From: Chryseobacterium gleum
GTDB lineage: Bacteria; Bacteroidota; Bacteroidia; Flavobacteriales_D; Sanyastnellaceae
Assembly: GCA_943330925.2 (NCBI GenBank)
Contig: CALQJP020000118.1
Span: 1 to 7,238, forward strand
Direction of reading: 5' to 3'
Length of the DNA stretch: 7,238 bases
Shown here: positions 1-7,058 of the stretch, one piece after another
Layout: every line of letters starts with the position of its first letter
Numbering within the stretch: the stretch's first letter is position 1
Notes under the pieces: model-generated
Seen by the model: only the letters and a program-made list of their open reading frames with translations
Told to the model about the DNA's origin: nothing
Database searches by the model: none
Position numbers and translations under genes: made by a program

Positions 1-909
1 CTCACGCTATTCAATAAAATCGAGCGTCACTTTTTGGCCAAACTTCCCAATGAGGCCGATGCAATTATAACGGACGTTCAGAAAGTGGTTCGCACACTGC
101 AGTCGTTGTGCATCGAAATGGACAACCGCTATGAGTTGCTGAAAACAGCAGGATGCCGAAACATCAAGGAATACAACGGAAAGTTCGTCGCGCGCCGACT
201 GAACCCGGAAAACGGGCATCGCTTCCTCCCCTACATCGTTTTGGTTGTAGATGAATTTGCAGATCTCATCATGACAGCGGGCAGGGAAGTCGAAACGCCC
301 ATAGCCCGATTGGCGCAATTGGCCCGTGCCATTGGCATTCACCTCATCATTGCAACCCAACGACCATCGGTAAACATCATTACGGGTACCATCAAGGCCA
401 ACTTCCCCGCCCGTATAGCCTTCCGAGTTACTTCCAAAATTGATTCGCGTACCATCCTGGATACAGGAGGAGCGGAGCAACTCATTGGCCGAGGCGACAT
501 GCTATATTCTAACGGCAACGACCTCATTCGTTTGCAGTGTGGATTCGTTGACACGCCTGAAGTAGAAGAGATAACAGACTATATCGGAAATCAACAAGCC
601 TACCCGACAGCCTTCTTGTTGCCGGAAGTTGTGGATGAAAATCAGTTGGAAATGGGTAATTTTGACGCCGAAGACCGAGATGAATTATTTGAAGATGCAG
701 CTCGCATCGTGGTAATGACCCAGCAGGGAAGCGCCTCGATGTTGCAAAGAAAACTGAAACTGGGTTATAACCGCGCCGGAAGATTGATTGACCAATTGGA
801 GGCAGCAGGTATAATTGGACCTTTTGAAGGAGGTAAAGCCAGGAAGGTACTTATTGCCGATGACATCTCTTTGGACCAATTCTTGAAATCGCGCTCTTCG
901 AACGATTAA
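1..909 (+). CDS. ftsK: DNA translocase FtsK, C-terminal part (5' end outside the window)
   Basis: FtsK is a septum-anchored, ATP-driven DNA pump that moves and segregates the chromosome during division and helps dimer resolution. The frame is open from base 1, so the gene begins upstream; the TTG at 34 is an internal Leu codon, not a start. The 302 visible residues hold the second half of the RecA-like motor: a Walker B strand VLVVDEFADL with the acidic pair at residues 84-85 of the fragment, the ATQRPS motif near 118-123, and the KANFPARIAFRV stretch. The Walker A loop lies outside the window. After an acidic linker, residues about 225-286 form the winged-helix gamma domain (QQGSASMLQRKLKLGYNRAG), which in FtsK reads the polar orientation sequences. 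The N-terminal membrane part is not visible. lolA follows after 10 bases, suggesting co-transcription. Identification is very secure from near-continuous family motifs. Confidence 0.97.
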   Translation, partial: LTLFNKIERHFLAKLPNEADAIITDVQKVVRTLQSLCIEMDNRYELLKTAGCRNIKEYNGKFVARRLNPENGHRFLPYIVLVVDEFADLIMTAGREVETPIARLAQLARAIGIHLIIATQRPSVNIITGTIKANFPARIAFRVTSKIDSRTILDTGGAEQLIGRGDMLYSNGNDLIRLQCGFVDTPEVEEITDYIGNQQAYPTAFLLPEVVDENQLEMGNFDAEDRDELFEDAARIVVMTQQGSASMLQRKLKLGYNRAGRLIDQLEAAGIIGPFEGGKARKVLIADDISLDQFLKSRSSND

Positions 910-919
910 AATTTATTTC

Positions 920-1570
920 ATGAAACAACTTCTTTTTATGGTGCTGGCAGTAATGATTGTCGGCACAACAAGCACACAGGCGCAAACCTCGAAAGACATC
1001 CTCGATAAACTTTCAGCCAAAGCCAAGACCTTCAAAACCATCACCGCTGATTTTACTTACACACTCAACAACCCCAAAACATCTACCAATCAAACGCTCA
1101 ATGGCAATGTGAAGGTGAAGGGGTCGAAATACTACGTTTCGATGAGCAGCTATCAGATTTGGTGCGATGGCAAGACGGTTTGGAATTACAATAAAGACAA
1201 CAACGAAGTAACCATCGACAACTTAGCCGATGTGAAAGATGGCGGCTTCGATCCGTCTGAAATGTTTACCATTTGGGAAAAGAACTTCAAGCATGAAATG
1301 AAAAACGCCAGCGCAACCGTCGACGGCGTTGGCTGCTACCAAATTGCTCTTTACCCGAACGACGCCAAGAGCAAAGCCTATCACACCGTTATTCTCAATA
1401 TTGATAAGGCCAAAATGGAGGTTACCAAGGTTGAGATCAAGACACGCGACAACGCAACGATGACATACAAATTGAAGAACTTCAAAACAAGCACGGAGAT
1501 TGGCGATGGCGAATTCATCTTCAACAAAGCGAAATTCCCGGGCGTTGAAGAGGTCGACAATCGAATCTAA
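920..1570 (+). CDS. lolA: Outer-membrane lipoprotein carrier protein LolA
   Basis: LolA is the periplasmic chaperone that takes lipoproteins released by the LolCDE transporter and carries them to the outer membrane. The 216-residue product starts with a signal peptide (Lys-2, hydrophobic core 4-15, likely signal peptidase I cleavage after Ala-21 in TQA-QT). The mature part reads as a LolA/LolB-type half-barrel: SAKAKTFKTITADFTYTL near the mature N terminus, then alternating strands such as GNVKVKGSKYYVSM and QIWCDGKTVWNYN, and a terminal strand pair ending in DGEFIFNKAKFPGVEEVD. Length fits the family. The ATG lies 10 bases after the ftsK stop; no clear Shine-Dalgarno sequence is present, as is usual in Bacteroidota. 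The ftsK-lolA pair is a common order in Bacteroidota, which supports the call. A strong terminator lies 20 bases downstream, so ftsK-lolA probably ends here as a unit. Confidence 0.92.
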   Translation: MKQLLFMVLAVMIVGTTSTQAQTSKDILDKLSAKAKTFKTITADFTYTLNNPKTSTNQTLNGNVKVKGSKYYVSMSSYQIWCDGKTVWNYNKDNNEVTIDNLADVKDGGFDPSEMFTIWEKNFKHEMKNASATVDGVGCYQIALYPNDAKSKAYHTVILNIDKAKMEVTKVEIKTRDNATMTYKLKNFKTSTEIGDGEFIFNKAKFPGVEEVDNRI

Positions 1571-1590
1571 ATTCTTTCAATGCAAAAATC

Positions 1591-1614
1591 AAAAAGGGCC
1601 TCAGGGCCCTTTTT
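1591..1614. terminator. Bidirectional intrinsic terminator between lolA and hemF
   Basis: A perfect 10-bp stem (1591-1600 pairing with 1605-1614) closes on a four-base TCAG loop. The core is GGGCC/GGCCC, flanked by five A on the left and five T on the right. On the + strand the stem runs out into TTTTTCGTTTC, 20 bases after the lolA stop. On the minus strand it runs into TTTTTGATTTTTG, 21 bases after the hemF stop. One hairpin can therefore end both converging units. The structure is read directly from the sequence; its activity in both directions is inferred. Confidence 0.9.
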
Positions 1615-1635
1615 CGTTTCTTATAAATACCTTAT

Positions 1636-2544
1636 TCACACACTTGTTGCCGGCAGCCAATCAACGTCCTTCTTCAACTTCATCAATGTTCTGTGCTCTT
1701 CAGAATCTTCATCAGGCGTGTGATTGTATTGCCACGAAGCATGCTCCGGCAGACTCATGAGTATCGACTCTATTCTCCCTCCTGTTTCCAATCCAAAACG
1801 AGTTCCTCTGTCGTACACCAAATTGAACTCCACGTAACGGCCCCTGCGTATCAACTGCCAGTTCTTATTGGATGGAGAAAAATCAAGTGCCTTATTGGCT
1901 GAAACAATCGGAATGTAAGCCTTCAAAAAGGTTCTGCCCACTGCAGCTACAAAATGAAACAAATCATCCTTCGTCATGGAAGCATCAGCCCGCAAGTAAT
2001 CGAAAAAAATACCGCCTATTCCTCTCGTTTCATTGCGATGCGTAATAAAGAAATAATCGTCAGCCCACTTCTTGAATTTGGGATAAAACTCCGTGTTATA
2101 TTGATCACAGACTTCCTTCATGCAGGCATGGAAATAGCGAGCTTGCTCATCATTCACATAAATAGGAGTGAGGTCTATTCCGCCACCAAACCACGCATCG
2201 CCTGCATCGGTTTCGAAATAGCGAATGTTCATGTGAATGATGGGGACCATGGGTGAACGTGGGTGAATCACAATACTCACACCCGTTGCAAAAAACGAAG
2301 TTGCAGCGCTGTTCACCTTGTCTTTCATGAATGCCGGGAGGCTACCTTCTACCGCACTAAAATTAACGCCGCCCTTTTCGAATACGTTGCCCCCGATAAG
2401 AACACGTGTTCTGCCGCCACCACCGGAAGTGTGGCTCCAGGCATCCTCAGAAAACAGAGCCCCTCCATCCTCCGACTCCAAACCTGCGCAAATCTCATCC
2501 TGAATGGTGCGAAACTCCTGCGCAATTTCATTTTTTGTAATCAT
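1636..2544 (-). CDS. hemF: Oxygen-dependent coproporphyrinogen III oxidase
   Basis: HemF uses molecular oxygen to decarboxylate two propionate side chains of coproporphyrinogen III, giving protoporphyrinogen IX, a late step of heme synthesis in the cytoplasm. The 302-residue product has the usual family length and every main motif: SPMVPIIHMNIRYFE (97-111), WFGGGIDLTP (118-127), the HRNETRGIGGIFFD signature (169-182), EFNLVYDRGTRFGL (239-252) and ILMSLP with WQY (261-273). The start is placed at the ATG at 2544 (MITKNEIAQEF). An in-frame TTG eight codons upstream would add an unsupported extension. One oddity is KKWADDYFF at 158-166, where the classic signature has Cys after the Trp and this protein has Ala-161. 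The gene lies 66 bases downstream of the LysM gene on the same strand, so it may share the guaA transcript or have its own promoter. It ends at the shared hairpin. Confidence 0.97.
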   Translation of the reverse strand: MITKNEIAQEFRTIQDEICAGLESEDGGALFSEDAWSHTSGGGGRTRVLIGGNVFEKGGVNFSAVEGSLPAFMKDKVNSAATSFFATGVSIVIHPRSPMVPIIHMNIRYFETDAGDAWFGGGIDLTPIYVNDEQARYFHACMKEVCDQYNTEFYPKFKKWADDYFFITHRNETRGIGGIFFDYLRADASMTKDDLFHFVAAVGRTFLKAYIPIVSANKALDFSPSNKNWQLIRRGRYVEFNLVYDRGTRFGLETGGRIESILMSLPEHASWQYNHTPDEDSEEHRTLMKLKKDVDWLPATSV

Positions 2545-2610
2545 ATCATGCGTTTTGAAACGGCACAAGGTTAGTTTCTAGAGCGACCTCAAATTGTCAT
2601 CGAATTGAAA

Positions 2611-4092
2611 TCAATTGACGCGAATAAGCTGATAGTTCTCCGTGCGGATAAGGTTCACCGAAGAATTCTCAAAACCGCTTCCCGAGGCTGTTCTGAAAAA
2701 ATCGTAGCTGCCTGCAATCGTGTTCGCCCTTACTTCCTTCCAATGCTCCGGAAATTCCGGACCATATTGCATAAGCGCGCTGCCGAAGTACAAGGCTACA
2801 TCGTAACCCGTGTATGAAAAATCGATGGGTTCGGACTTGAACTTCTTCCTGTAATTCTCCTGCCAGCGCCGTACAGCATCATTGCTTGCGTCGGCAAATT
2901 TTTCCTTCGGGAATGTTACGTGAAACTTATTGCGCAATTCCGTGTTGATTGCGTCCATGTCGTCCCAAGACTCTGTGCCAACAACATCGACATCCGTGCG
3001 AGTTCCCAAGGCCTTAAAAACCGCTGCAATCACTTTTTTATCGTTGGAGGGCACTGCCACCATGCATTTTCCTGCAGGCAACAGTTGAGCTAGTTTCAGA
3101 TTATTCAAGTCATCACACACAACGACCTTTCGGAGGCTATCCCGTGTTAGTTTCACCCACTCCTCTTTGAAGGATTCCACCAATTTTCGATCATCCAAAA
3201 TTTTCGAATCGACGAGCACCACATTTTCCTTCCCGAAGTTTTTGTGAGCATATCGTGCAATCGACATCCATTGCGTAACGGAACCCGCCACGGCCTTGCT
3301 CATTGCAGGGGCGTTGAGCAACACGCGGTTGGGTTGTTGCACAGGCACTACCATATGTGCTCCGTTGGCTGCGCACCAGGCCGCGACCTCGGGTGCAACA
3401 TCTTTGAAAAGCGGACCAATTACCAAGTCGACACCATTCATTTCCTTCTTCTTCAAAATGGAATGAATGGTTGATTTGTTATCCAACACATCGACAACTC
3501 GAATTCGTGCACGAAAACCATTGGCTTCCAATGAATCTGCAGCGGCCAGGATGCCTCTATACATATGAACGGCCGCCTCTCGCAAACGTATATCACGCGA
3601 GAGCAAAGAATCTTTGGATGTCGTGTAGAATGGCAACATCACAACGATATCATAGATGTTGTCGGTTTGGGGAGCAACCACATCAGTAGTTACTGGTATA
3701 GTGGATTTTTCACCGGGAACAACAATAGAATCACCGGGTATCAACCCTGCGGGCATCCCATTATTGAGCGCCTTCAGCTCATCGACCGTAATTCCATAAC
3801 TGCGAGAAATCCCGTAGAAGGTATCACCTGCTTTTACCTGGTAAAGCCCTTTGCTTGTTTGAGCCGCAACAGCTAGAGGTATCCGTAGTTTTTGACCTAC
3901 CCTCAGTCCTGTGTCAACACCCGGATTCTGTGAAACAAGCTCATCAATGGTGAGATTATACTTTTTAGAAATCGAGTAGAGCGTTTGGCCTGCCTCTACG
4001 GTATGCTCCGTGAATGCTCCCGAAACGGCCCCGGGTTGTGACCATCCGATGAGGCACAAACAAATACTAAAAACAACGAAAATGATTTTCAT
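2611..4092 (-). CDS. Secreted protein with two LysM domains and a type 1 periplasmic-binding fold
   Basis: The 493-residue product begins with a Sec-type signal peptide (MKIIFVVFSICLCLIGWSQ, cleavage perhaps after Ala-26). The two early Cys residues do not form a lipobox, so it is probably not a lipoprotein. Two LysM peptidoglycan-binding repeats follow at about 30-72 (HTVEAGQTLYSISKKYNLTI) and 84-126 (YQVKAGDTFYGISRSYGITV). After a Thr/Val-rich linker, about 147-445 looks like a type 1 periplasmic binding domain of the branched-chain amino-acid receptor kind: IYDIVVMLPFY, the helix REAAVHMYRGILAAADSLEANG, GVDLVIGPLF, and a late FSYTGYDVALYFGSAL helix. Such proteins are usually named substrate-binding proteins, but no transporter genes lie nearby, so transport is doubtful. 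An envelope role on peptidoglycan, loosely like the synthase activator LpoA whose C-terminal domain shares this fold, is my inference. It sits 54 bases downstream of guaA, a neighbour pairing I recall from Flavobacteria. Confidence 0.85.
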   Translation of the reverse strand: MKIIFVVFSICLCLIGWSQPGAVSGAFTEHTVEAGQTLYSISKKYNLTIDELVSQNPGVDTGLRVGQKLRIPLAVAAQTSKGLYQVKAGDTFYGISRSYGITVDELKALNNGMPAGLIPGDSIVVPGEKSTIPVTTDVVAPQTDNIYDIVVMLPFYTTSKDSLLSRDIRLREAAVHMYRGILAAADSLEANGFRARIRVVDVLDNKSTIHSILKKKEMNGVDLVIGPLFKDVAPEVAAWCAANGAHMVVPVQQPNRVLLNAPAMSKAVAGSVTQWMSIARYAHKNFGKENVVLVDSKILDDRKLVESFKEEWVKLTRDSLRKVVVCDDLNNLKLAQLLPAGKCMVAVPSNDKKVIAAVFKALGTRTDVDVVGTESWDDMDAINTELRNKFHVTFPKEKFADASNDAVRRWQENYRKKFKSEPIDFSYTGYDVALYFGSALMQYGPEFPEHWKEVRANTIAGSYDFFRTASGSGFENSSVNLIRTENYQLIRVN

Positions 4093-4146
4093 GGAGCGCT
4101 TAGAAGCAATAATGGGGCAAATATCGGAAAAGGCCCGGAAGAAACC

Positions 4147-5679
4147 CTATTCCCACTCGATGGTTGCCGGAGGCTTGGAGCTAATATCGTAGACCACCCT
4201 ATTGACACCCTTTACGCGGTTGATGATATCATTGGAAACCTTGGCCAGAAAATCATGTGGCAAACGCGACCAATCGGCCGTCATACCATCGGTGCTGGTT
4301 ACTGCACGCAATGCAACAGTGCGTTCGTAGGTGCGTTCATCGCCCATTACTCCCACGCTGTATACGGGCAATAAAATTGCGCCGGCCTGCCAAACCTCAT
4401 TGTATAGGCCGTGCTCCTTAAGCGACTGAGTCCATATATGGTCGGCCTCCTGCAACAGCTGAACCTTGTCGGGGGTGATGTCGCCCAAGATGCGAATACC
4501 CAATCCCGGACCGGGGAAAGGATGTCGCTCCAAAATGAAGGAAGGAATTTCCAGTGCTCTTCCCACTCTGCGCACTTCATCTTTGAACAGCAAACGCAAG
4601 GGCTCAACCACTTGCAGCTTCATATAATCGGGCAGTCCACCTACATTGTGATGACTCTTGATCGTCTGAGATGGGCCACCGCTATGCGATACCGATTCAA
4701 TTACATCCGGATAAATGGTACCTTGACCAAGCCAACGGGCGCTTTCATGTTTTTTAGACTCCTCATCAAACACTTCAATAAACGCCTTTCCGATTGCCTT
4801 TCGTTTCAACTCCGGATCCGAAACACCAGCCAAAGCAGCATAGAAGCGCGCAGAGGCATCGACGCCGGTTACATTCAAGCCGAGGTCTTTGTAGCTATCC
4901 AAAACATCCTGAAACTCATTTTTACGAAGCAACCCATTGTCGACAAAAATGCAATGCAGGTTACTTCCAATAGCACGTTGTATGAGCACAGCAGCTACGG
5001 TTGAATCTACACCTCCGCTTAGTCCCAAAATAACTACATCGTTGCCCAATTTCGACTTGAGTTCTGCAACGGTTTCATCGACAAATGAAATGGGTGTCCA
5101 GTCTTGAGCGCACCCGCAAACGTCTACCACGAAATTGCGCAGCAGCTGTGTACCATCCAGGCTATGATACACCTCGGGGTGAAACTGCACACCATATGCC
5201 TTCATATCGGTACGCTCGTAACCGGCAACTTTTACATCGGCGGTTGAGCAAATGATGCGTGCGTTGGGTCCGGCATCCAAAATGGTATCGCCGTGCGACA
5301 TCCATACCTGGGAGTCGGAGGCAATGTCTTTCATCAATACAGAATCATTCTCGCGCGAAACCAAATGGGCTCTTCCATACTCGCGATGAGTTGAGCGCAC
5401 CACTTCTCCCCCATTCTGTCTTGCCAATAATTGCGCACCGTAGCAAATCCCCAACACCGGAAACCTACCCAAAATGGCAGATAAATCGGGCATGGGCGCA
5501 CCTTCCTGATGAACCGAAAATGGACTTCCCGAAAGGATAACCCCACGAACAGAATCTGTCAATTGGGGTACCTTATTCCATGGGTAAATCTCGCAGTAGA
5601 TATTGAGCTCACGCACTCGACGCGCTATGAGTTGAGTAACCTGTGAGCCAAAATCAAGAATGATAATCGATTGGTGCAT
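4147..5679 (-). CDS. guaA: GMP synthase (glutamine-hydrolysing)
   Basis: GuaA converts XMP to GMP using ATP and ammonia released from glutamine, the last step of guanine nucleotide synthesis in the cytoplasm. The 510-residue protein is full length and joins both catalytic halves. The N-terminal class I glutamine amidotransferase starts ILDFGSQVTQLIARRVRE and carries the nucleophile Cys-79 in GICYGAQ and the partners His-167 and Glu-169 in QFHPE. The ATP-pyrophosphatase half has the P-loop LSGGVDS (220-226), FVDNGLLRKNE (245-255), GTIYPDVIES and KSHHNVGGLP (341-350). The C-terminal dimerisation part contains RHPFPGPGLGIRILG and ends SSKPPATIEWE, the expected terminus. The start ATG (MHQSIIILDFGSQ) matches the family start closely. 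The gene diverges from maf and leads the minus-strand series guaA, LysM gene, hemF. No purine riboswitch could be recognised in the short upstream gap. Confidence 0.98.
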   Translation of the reverse strand: MHQSIIILDFGSQVTQLIARRVRELNIYCEIYPWNKVPQLTDSVRGVILSGSPFSVHQEGAPMPDLSAILGRFPVLGICYGAQLLARQNGGEVVRSTHREYGRAHLVSRENDSVLMKDIASDSQVWMSHGDTILDAGPNARIICSTADVKVAGYERTDMKAYGVQFHPEVYHSLDGTQLLRNFVVDVCGCAQDWTPISFVDETVAELKSKLGNDVVILGLSGGVDSTVAAVLIQRAIGSNLHCIFVDNGLLRKNEFQDVLDSYKDLGLNVTGVDASARFYAALAGVSDPELKRKAIGKAFIEVFDEESKKHESARWLGQGTIYPDVIESVSHSGGPSQTIKSHHNVGGLPDYMKLQVVEPLRLLFKDEVRRVGRALEIPSFILERHPFPGPGLGIRILGDITPDKVQLLQEADHIWTQSLKEHGLYNEVWQAGAILLPVYSVGVMGDERTYERTVALRAVTSTDGMTADWSRLPHDFLAKVSNDIINRVKGVNRVVYDISSKPPATIEWE

Positions 5680-5790
5680 GCTGCGAAATTACAGCAGCAA
5701 ATCGCGCGCGCTTGTTACTATGGAAAGGTTGTGGAGAAATTGCAATGACCTCCGGTGCAAGTGGGGCGGAAATCGATGGACATTCGGAAC
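5680..5790. promoter_or_regulatory. Divergent guaA/maf intergenic region, promoter-bearing by position
   Basis: This gap lies between two divergently transcribed genes and must carry promoters for both. I searched by eye for the Bacteroidota pattern (TTG, about 19 bases, TAnnTTTG) and found no good match on either strand. The nearest is TAATTTCG on the minus strand, four bases from the guaA ATG and without a TTG at the right distance. Other visible structure is a nine-base alternating CG run (5703-5711) and a small dyad TTGCA-N11-TGCAA (5740-5760). The promoter assignment is positional inference only. Confidence 0.4.
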
Positions 5791-6369
5791 ATGTTCGAAA
5801 ATCTGATTAACAAACGCATCAAGCTGGCCTCAAAGAGCCCGAGAAGGCAGCAATTGCTCGAGGGCCTTGGATTGTCTTTTGAAATTTGGACCAAAGATGT
5901 GAACGAAGACTATCCTTCTCATCTTGAACGCGAGGCCATTCCACTTTTCCTAGCCGCAAAAAAAGCGGAAGCCTTCCGAAGCGAACTATCGGATGGTGAC
6001 ATACTCATTACAGCCGACACCATTGTTTGGATAGATGGGCGGGTATTGAACAAACCTAGTGATCGTGCAGAAGCCATTGAGATGATTGGCCTGCTGAATG
6101 GGAATACTCACGAGGTATATACCGGCGTTTCCATCGCAACGGTTGAAAAAACAGAGTTAATCTGGGATCAAACACGTGTTCACTTCAGCCAACTCACAGA
6201 TTCAGAAATTGAGCACTACGTAGACAACTATTCACCCTATGATAAAGCCGGTTCCTATGGAGCCCAGGACTGGATTGGTTTGGTGGGCATCGATCGCCTC
6301 GAGGGTTCTTATTTCAATGTGATGGGACTGCCGGTTCATAAGGTGTACCAGGCGCTGAAGACATTCTAA
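5791..6369 (+). CDS. maf: Maf-family nucleoside triphosphate pyrophosphatase
   Basis: Maf proteins hydrolyse non-canonical or selected pyrimidine nucleoside triphosphates to monophosphates and have been linked to septum-formation control. Counted from the ATG at 5791, the 192-residue product has the family length. It contains ASKSPRRQQLLEGLG (13-27), the catalytic Asp-76 in TADTIV, NKPSDRAEAIEMIGLLNG (87-104), THEVYTGV and YDKAGSYGAQDWIG (150-163). The second Arg of SPRR, the Thr after Asp-76 and the Gln of GAQD point to the dTTP/UTP-type (YhdE-like) subgroup rather than the YceF type; this is recalled family knowledge. Starts at GTG 5755 and ATG 5776 are also in frame. I prefer 5791 because family members usually have about a dozen residues before the ASxSPRR loop. 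The gene diverges from guaA and its stop overlaps the stop of the converging barrel gene by four bases. Confidence 0.95.
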   Translation: MFENLINKRIKLASKSPRRQQLLEGLGLSFEIWTKDVNEDYPSHLEREAIPLFLAAKKAEAFRSELSDGDILITADTIVWIDGRVLNKPSDRAEAIEMIGLLNGNTHEVYTGVSIATVEKTELIWDQTRVHFSQLTDSEIEHYVDNYSPYDKAGSYGAQDWIGLVGIDRLEGSYFNVMGLPVHKVYQALKTF

Positions 6370-7058
6370 TGGAAAATAAGGCGGATACCGGCTGTGTTGC
6401 GCACGAGTTTCTGGATTGCGTAGGTCTGATAACTCGAATCCTCACCAATGAGATTGTACCAGCCATGTGAATAGAACACTTCCAATCGCATAACACTTTT
6501 GTCGTTAGCGAACGGAAAACCCACAAACACATCCGTATTCAAGTTAGATGTTCGCATTACTGGTTGTGCATCGTTTAGCGCCTTTACTGTAAGCACAGGA
6601 CGCAGACTTAAACCAAATTCGGGCTTTGCCTTAGGCCTTGGAAACGCTTTCGTGCGGTAGCCGGAATAAATCCAAGAAATAGGAAACTCGAAAGTACCCG
6701 GGAACACACGTTGTTCACGTTTATAGTTAATCTCCGTTTGATAAGCAATCGTGGTTGGTATAAATACAGCCTCGATTGCAGGGCGTATGATTGAACGCTT
6801 GCCCGCATAAAAATTATAGCAAAAGCCTCCGAAAATTCCGGGAGCATTTTTCAATTCCGGAGTACCAACGAAGCTTCCTACGAAATAGGAAGATGCTTCC
6901 ATCTGAACCAACGAATAGGCTCCGCCGATATACAATCCCAAATCTTTAGAAGCACGCACACCCGTAGAATCTTTACTTGCCGCTAATGCTTCGAGGCACC
7001 AGCAGCAAGTAAAGAAAACCATACACAATGAATAGATTCGCACCCTTCCGAAGCGCAT
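6366..7058 (-). CDS. Outer-membrane beta-barrel protein, possibly PorT-like
   Basis: The 230-residue product has a basic N terminus, a hydrophobic Cys-rich core and a good signal peptidase I site after Ala-26 (ALA-AS). The rest alternates polar and aromatic or aliphatic residues as in a small beta-barrel: LGLYIGGAYSLVQM (40-53), APGIFGGFCYNFYAG, RPAIEAVFIPTTIAYQ, FEFPISWIYSG, FGLSLRPVLTVKA, TDVFVGFPF and MRLEVFYSHGWYNLIG. It closes on the short strand TAGIRLIFH. The order of a family-like RPA-E-F strand, a FEFP strand, a late Leu/Tyr strand with GWYNL, and the short closing strand recalls PorT/SprT, a component of the type IX secretion system in Bacteroidota. That match is from memory and is weak; a generic barrel is the safe call. 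The ATG overlaps the stop of the upstream gene by one base (TAATG), suggesting translational coupling. Confidence 0.7.
   Translation of the reverse strand: MRFGRVRIYSLCMVFFTCCWCLEALAASKDSTGVRASKDLGLYIGGAYSLVQMEASSYFVGSFVGTPELKNAPGIFGGFCYNFYAGKRSIIRPAIEAVFIPTTIAYQTEINYKREQRVFPGTFEFPISWIYSGYRTKAFPRPKAKPEFGLSLRPVLTVKALNDAQPVMRTSNLNTDVFVGFPFANDKSVMRLEVFYSHGWYNLIGEDSSYQTYAIQKLVRNTAGIRLIFH

Noticed and set aside
34..36. Apparent start of ftsK at 34
   Set aside because: The codon is TTG and the family sequence continues upstream in frame to base 1 (LTLFNKIERHFLAKLP), so it is an internal Leu codon of a gene cut by the window edge.
2545..2568. Eight-codon N-terminal extension of HemF from a TTG
   Set aside because: It relies on a TTG start and adds residues not expected in the family; the ATG at 2544 gives a normal 302-residue protein.
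1954..2574. + strand open frames opposite hemF
   Set aside because: They are antisense shadows of hemF without recognisable motifs or credible start signals.
4093..4146. GATATTTG on the minus strand upstream of the LysM gene as a Bacteroidota -7 element
   Set aside because: It differs from TAnnTTTG by one base but no TTG lies at the expected upstream distance; the gap is short and co-transcription with guaA is as likely.
4411..5004. Long + strand open frame of about 197 codons inside guaA
   Set aside because: It lies wholly antisense to guaA, whose protein motifs are unmistakable, and its translation shows no family motif.
5703..5711. Alternating CG run in the guaA/maf gap as a special structure
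   Set aside because: Only nine bases long; easily chance and too short to claim a functional structure.
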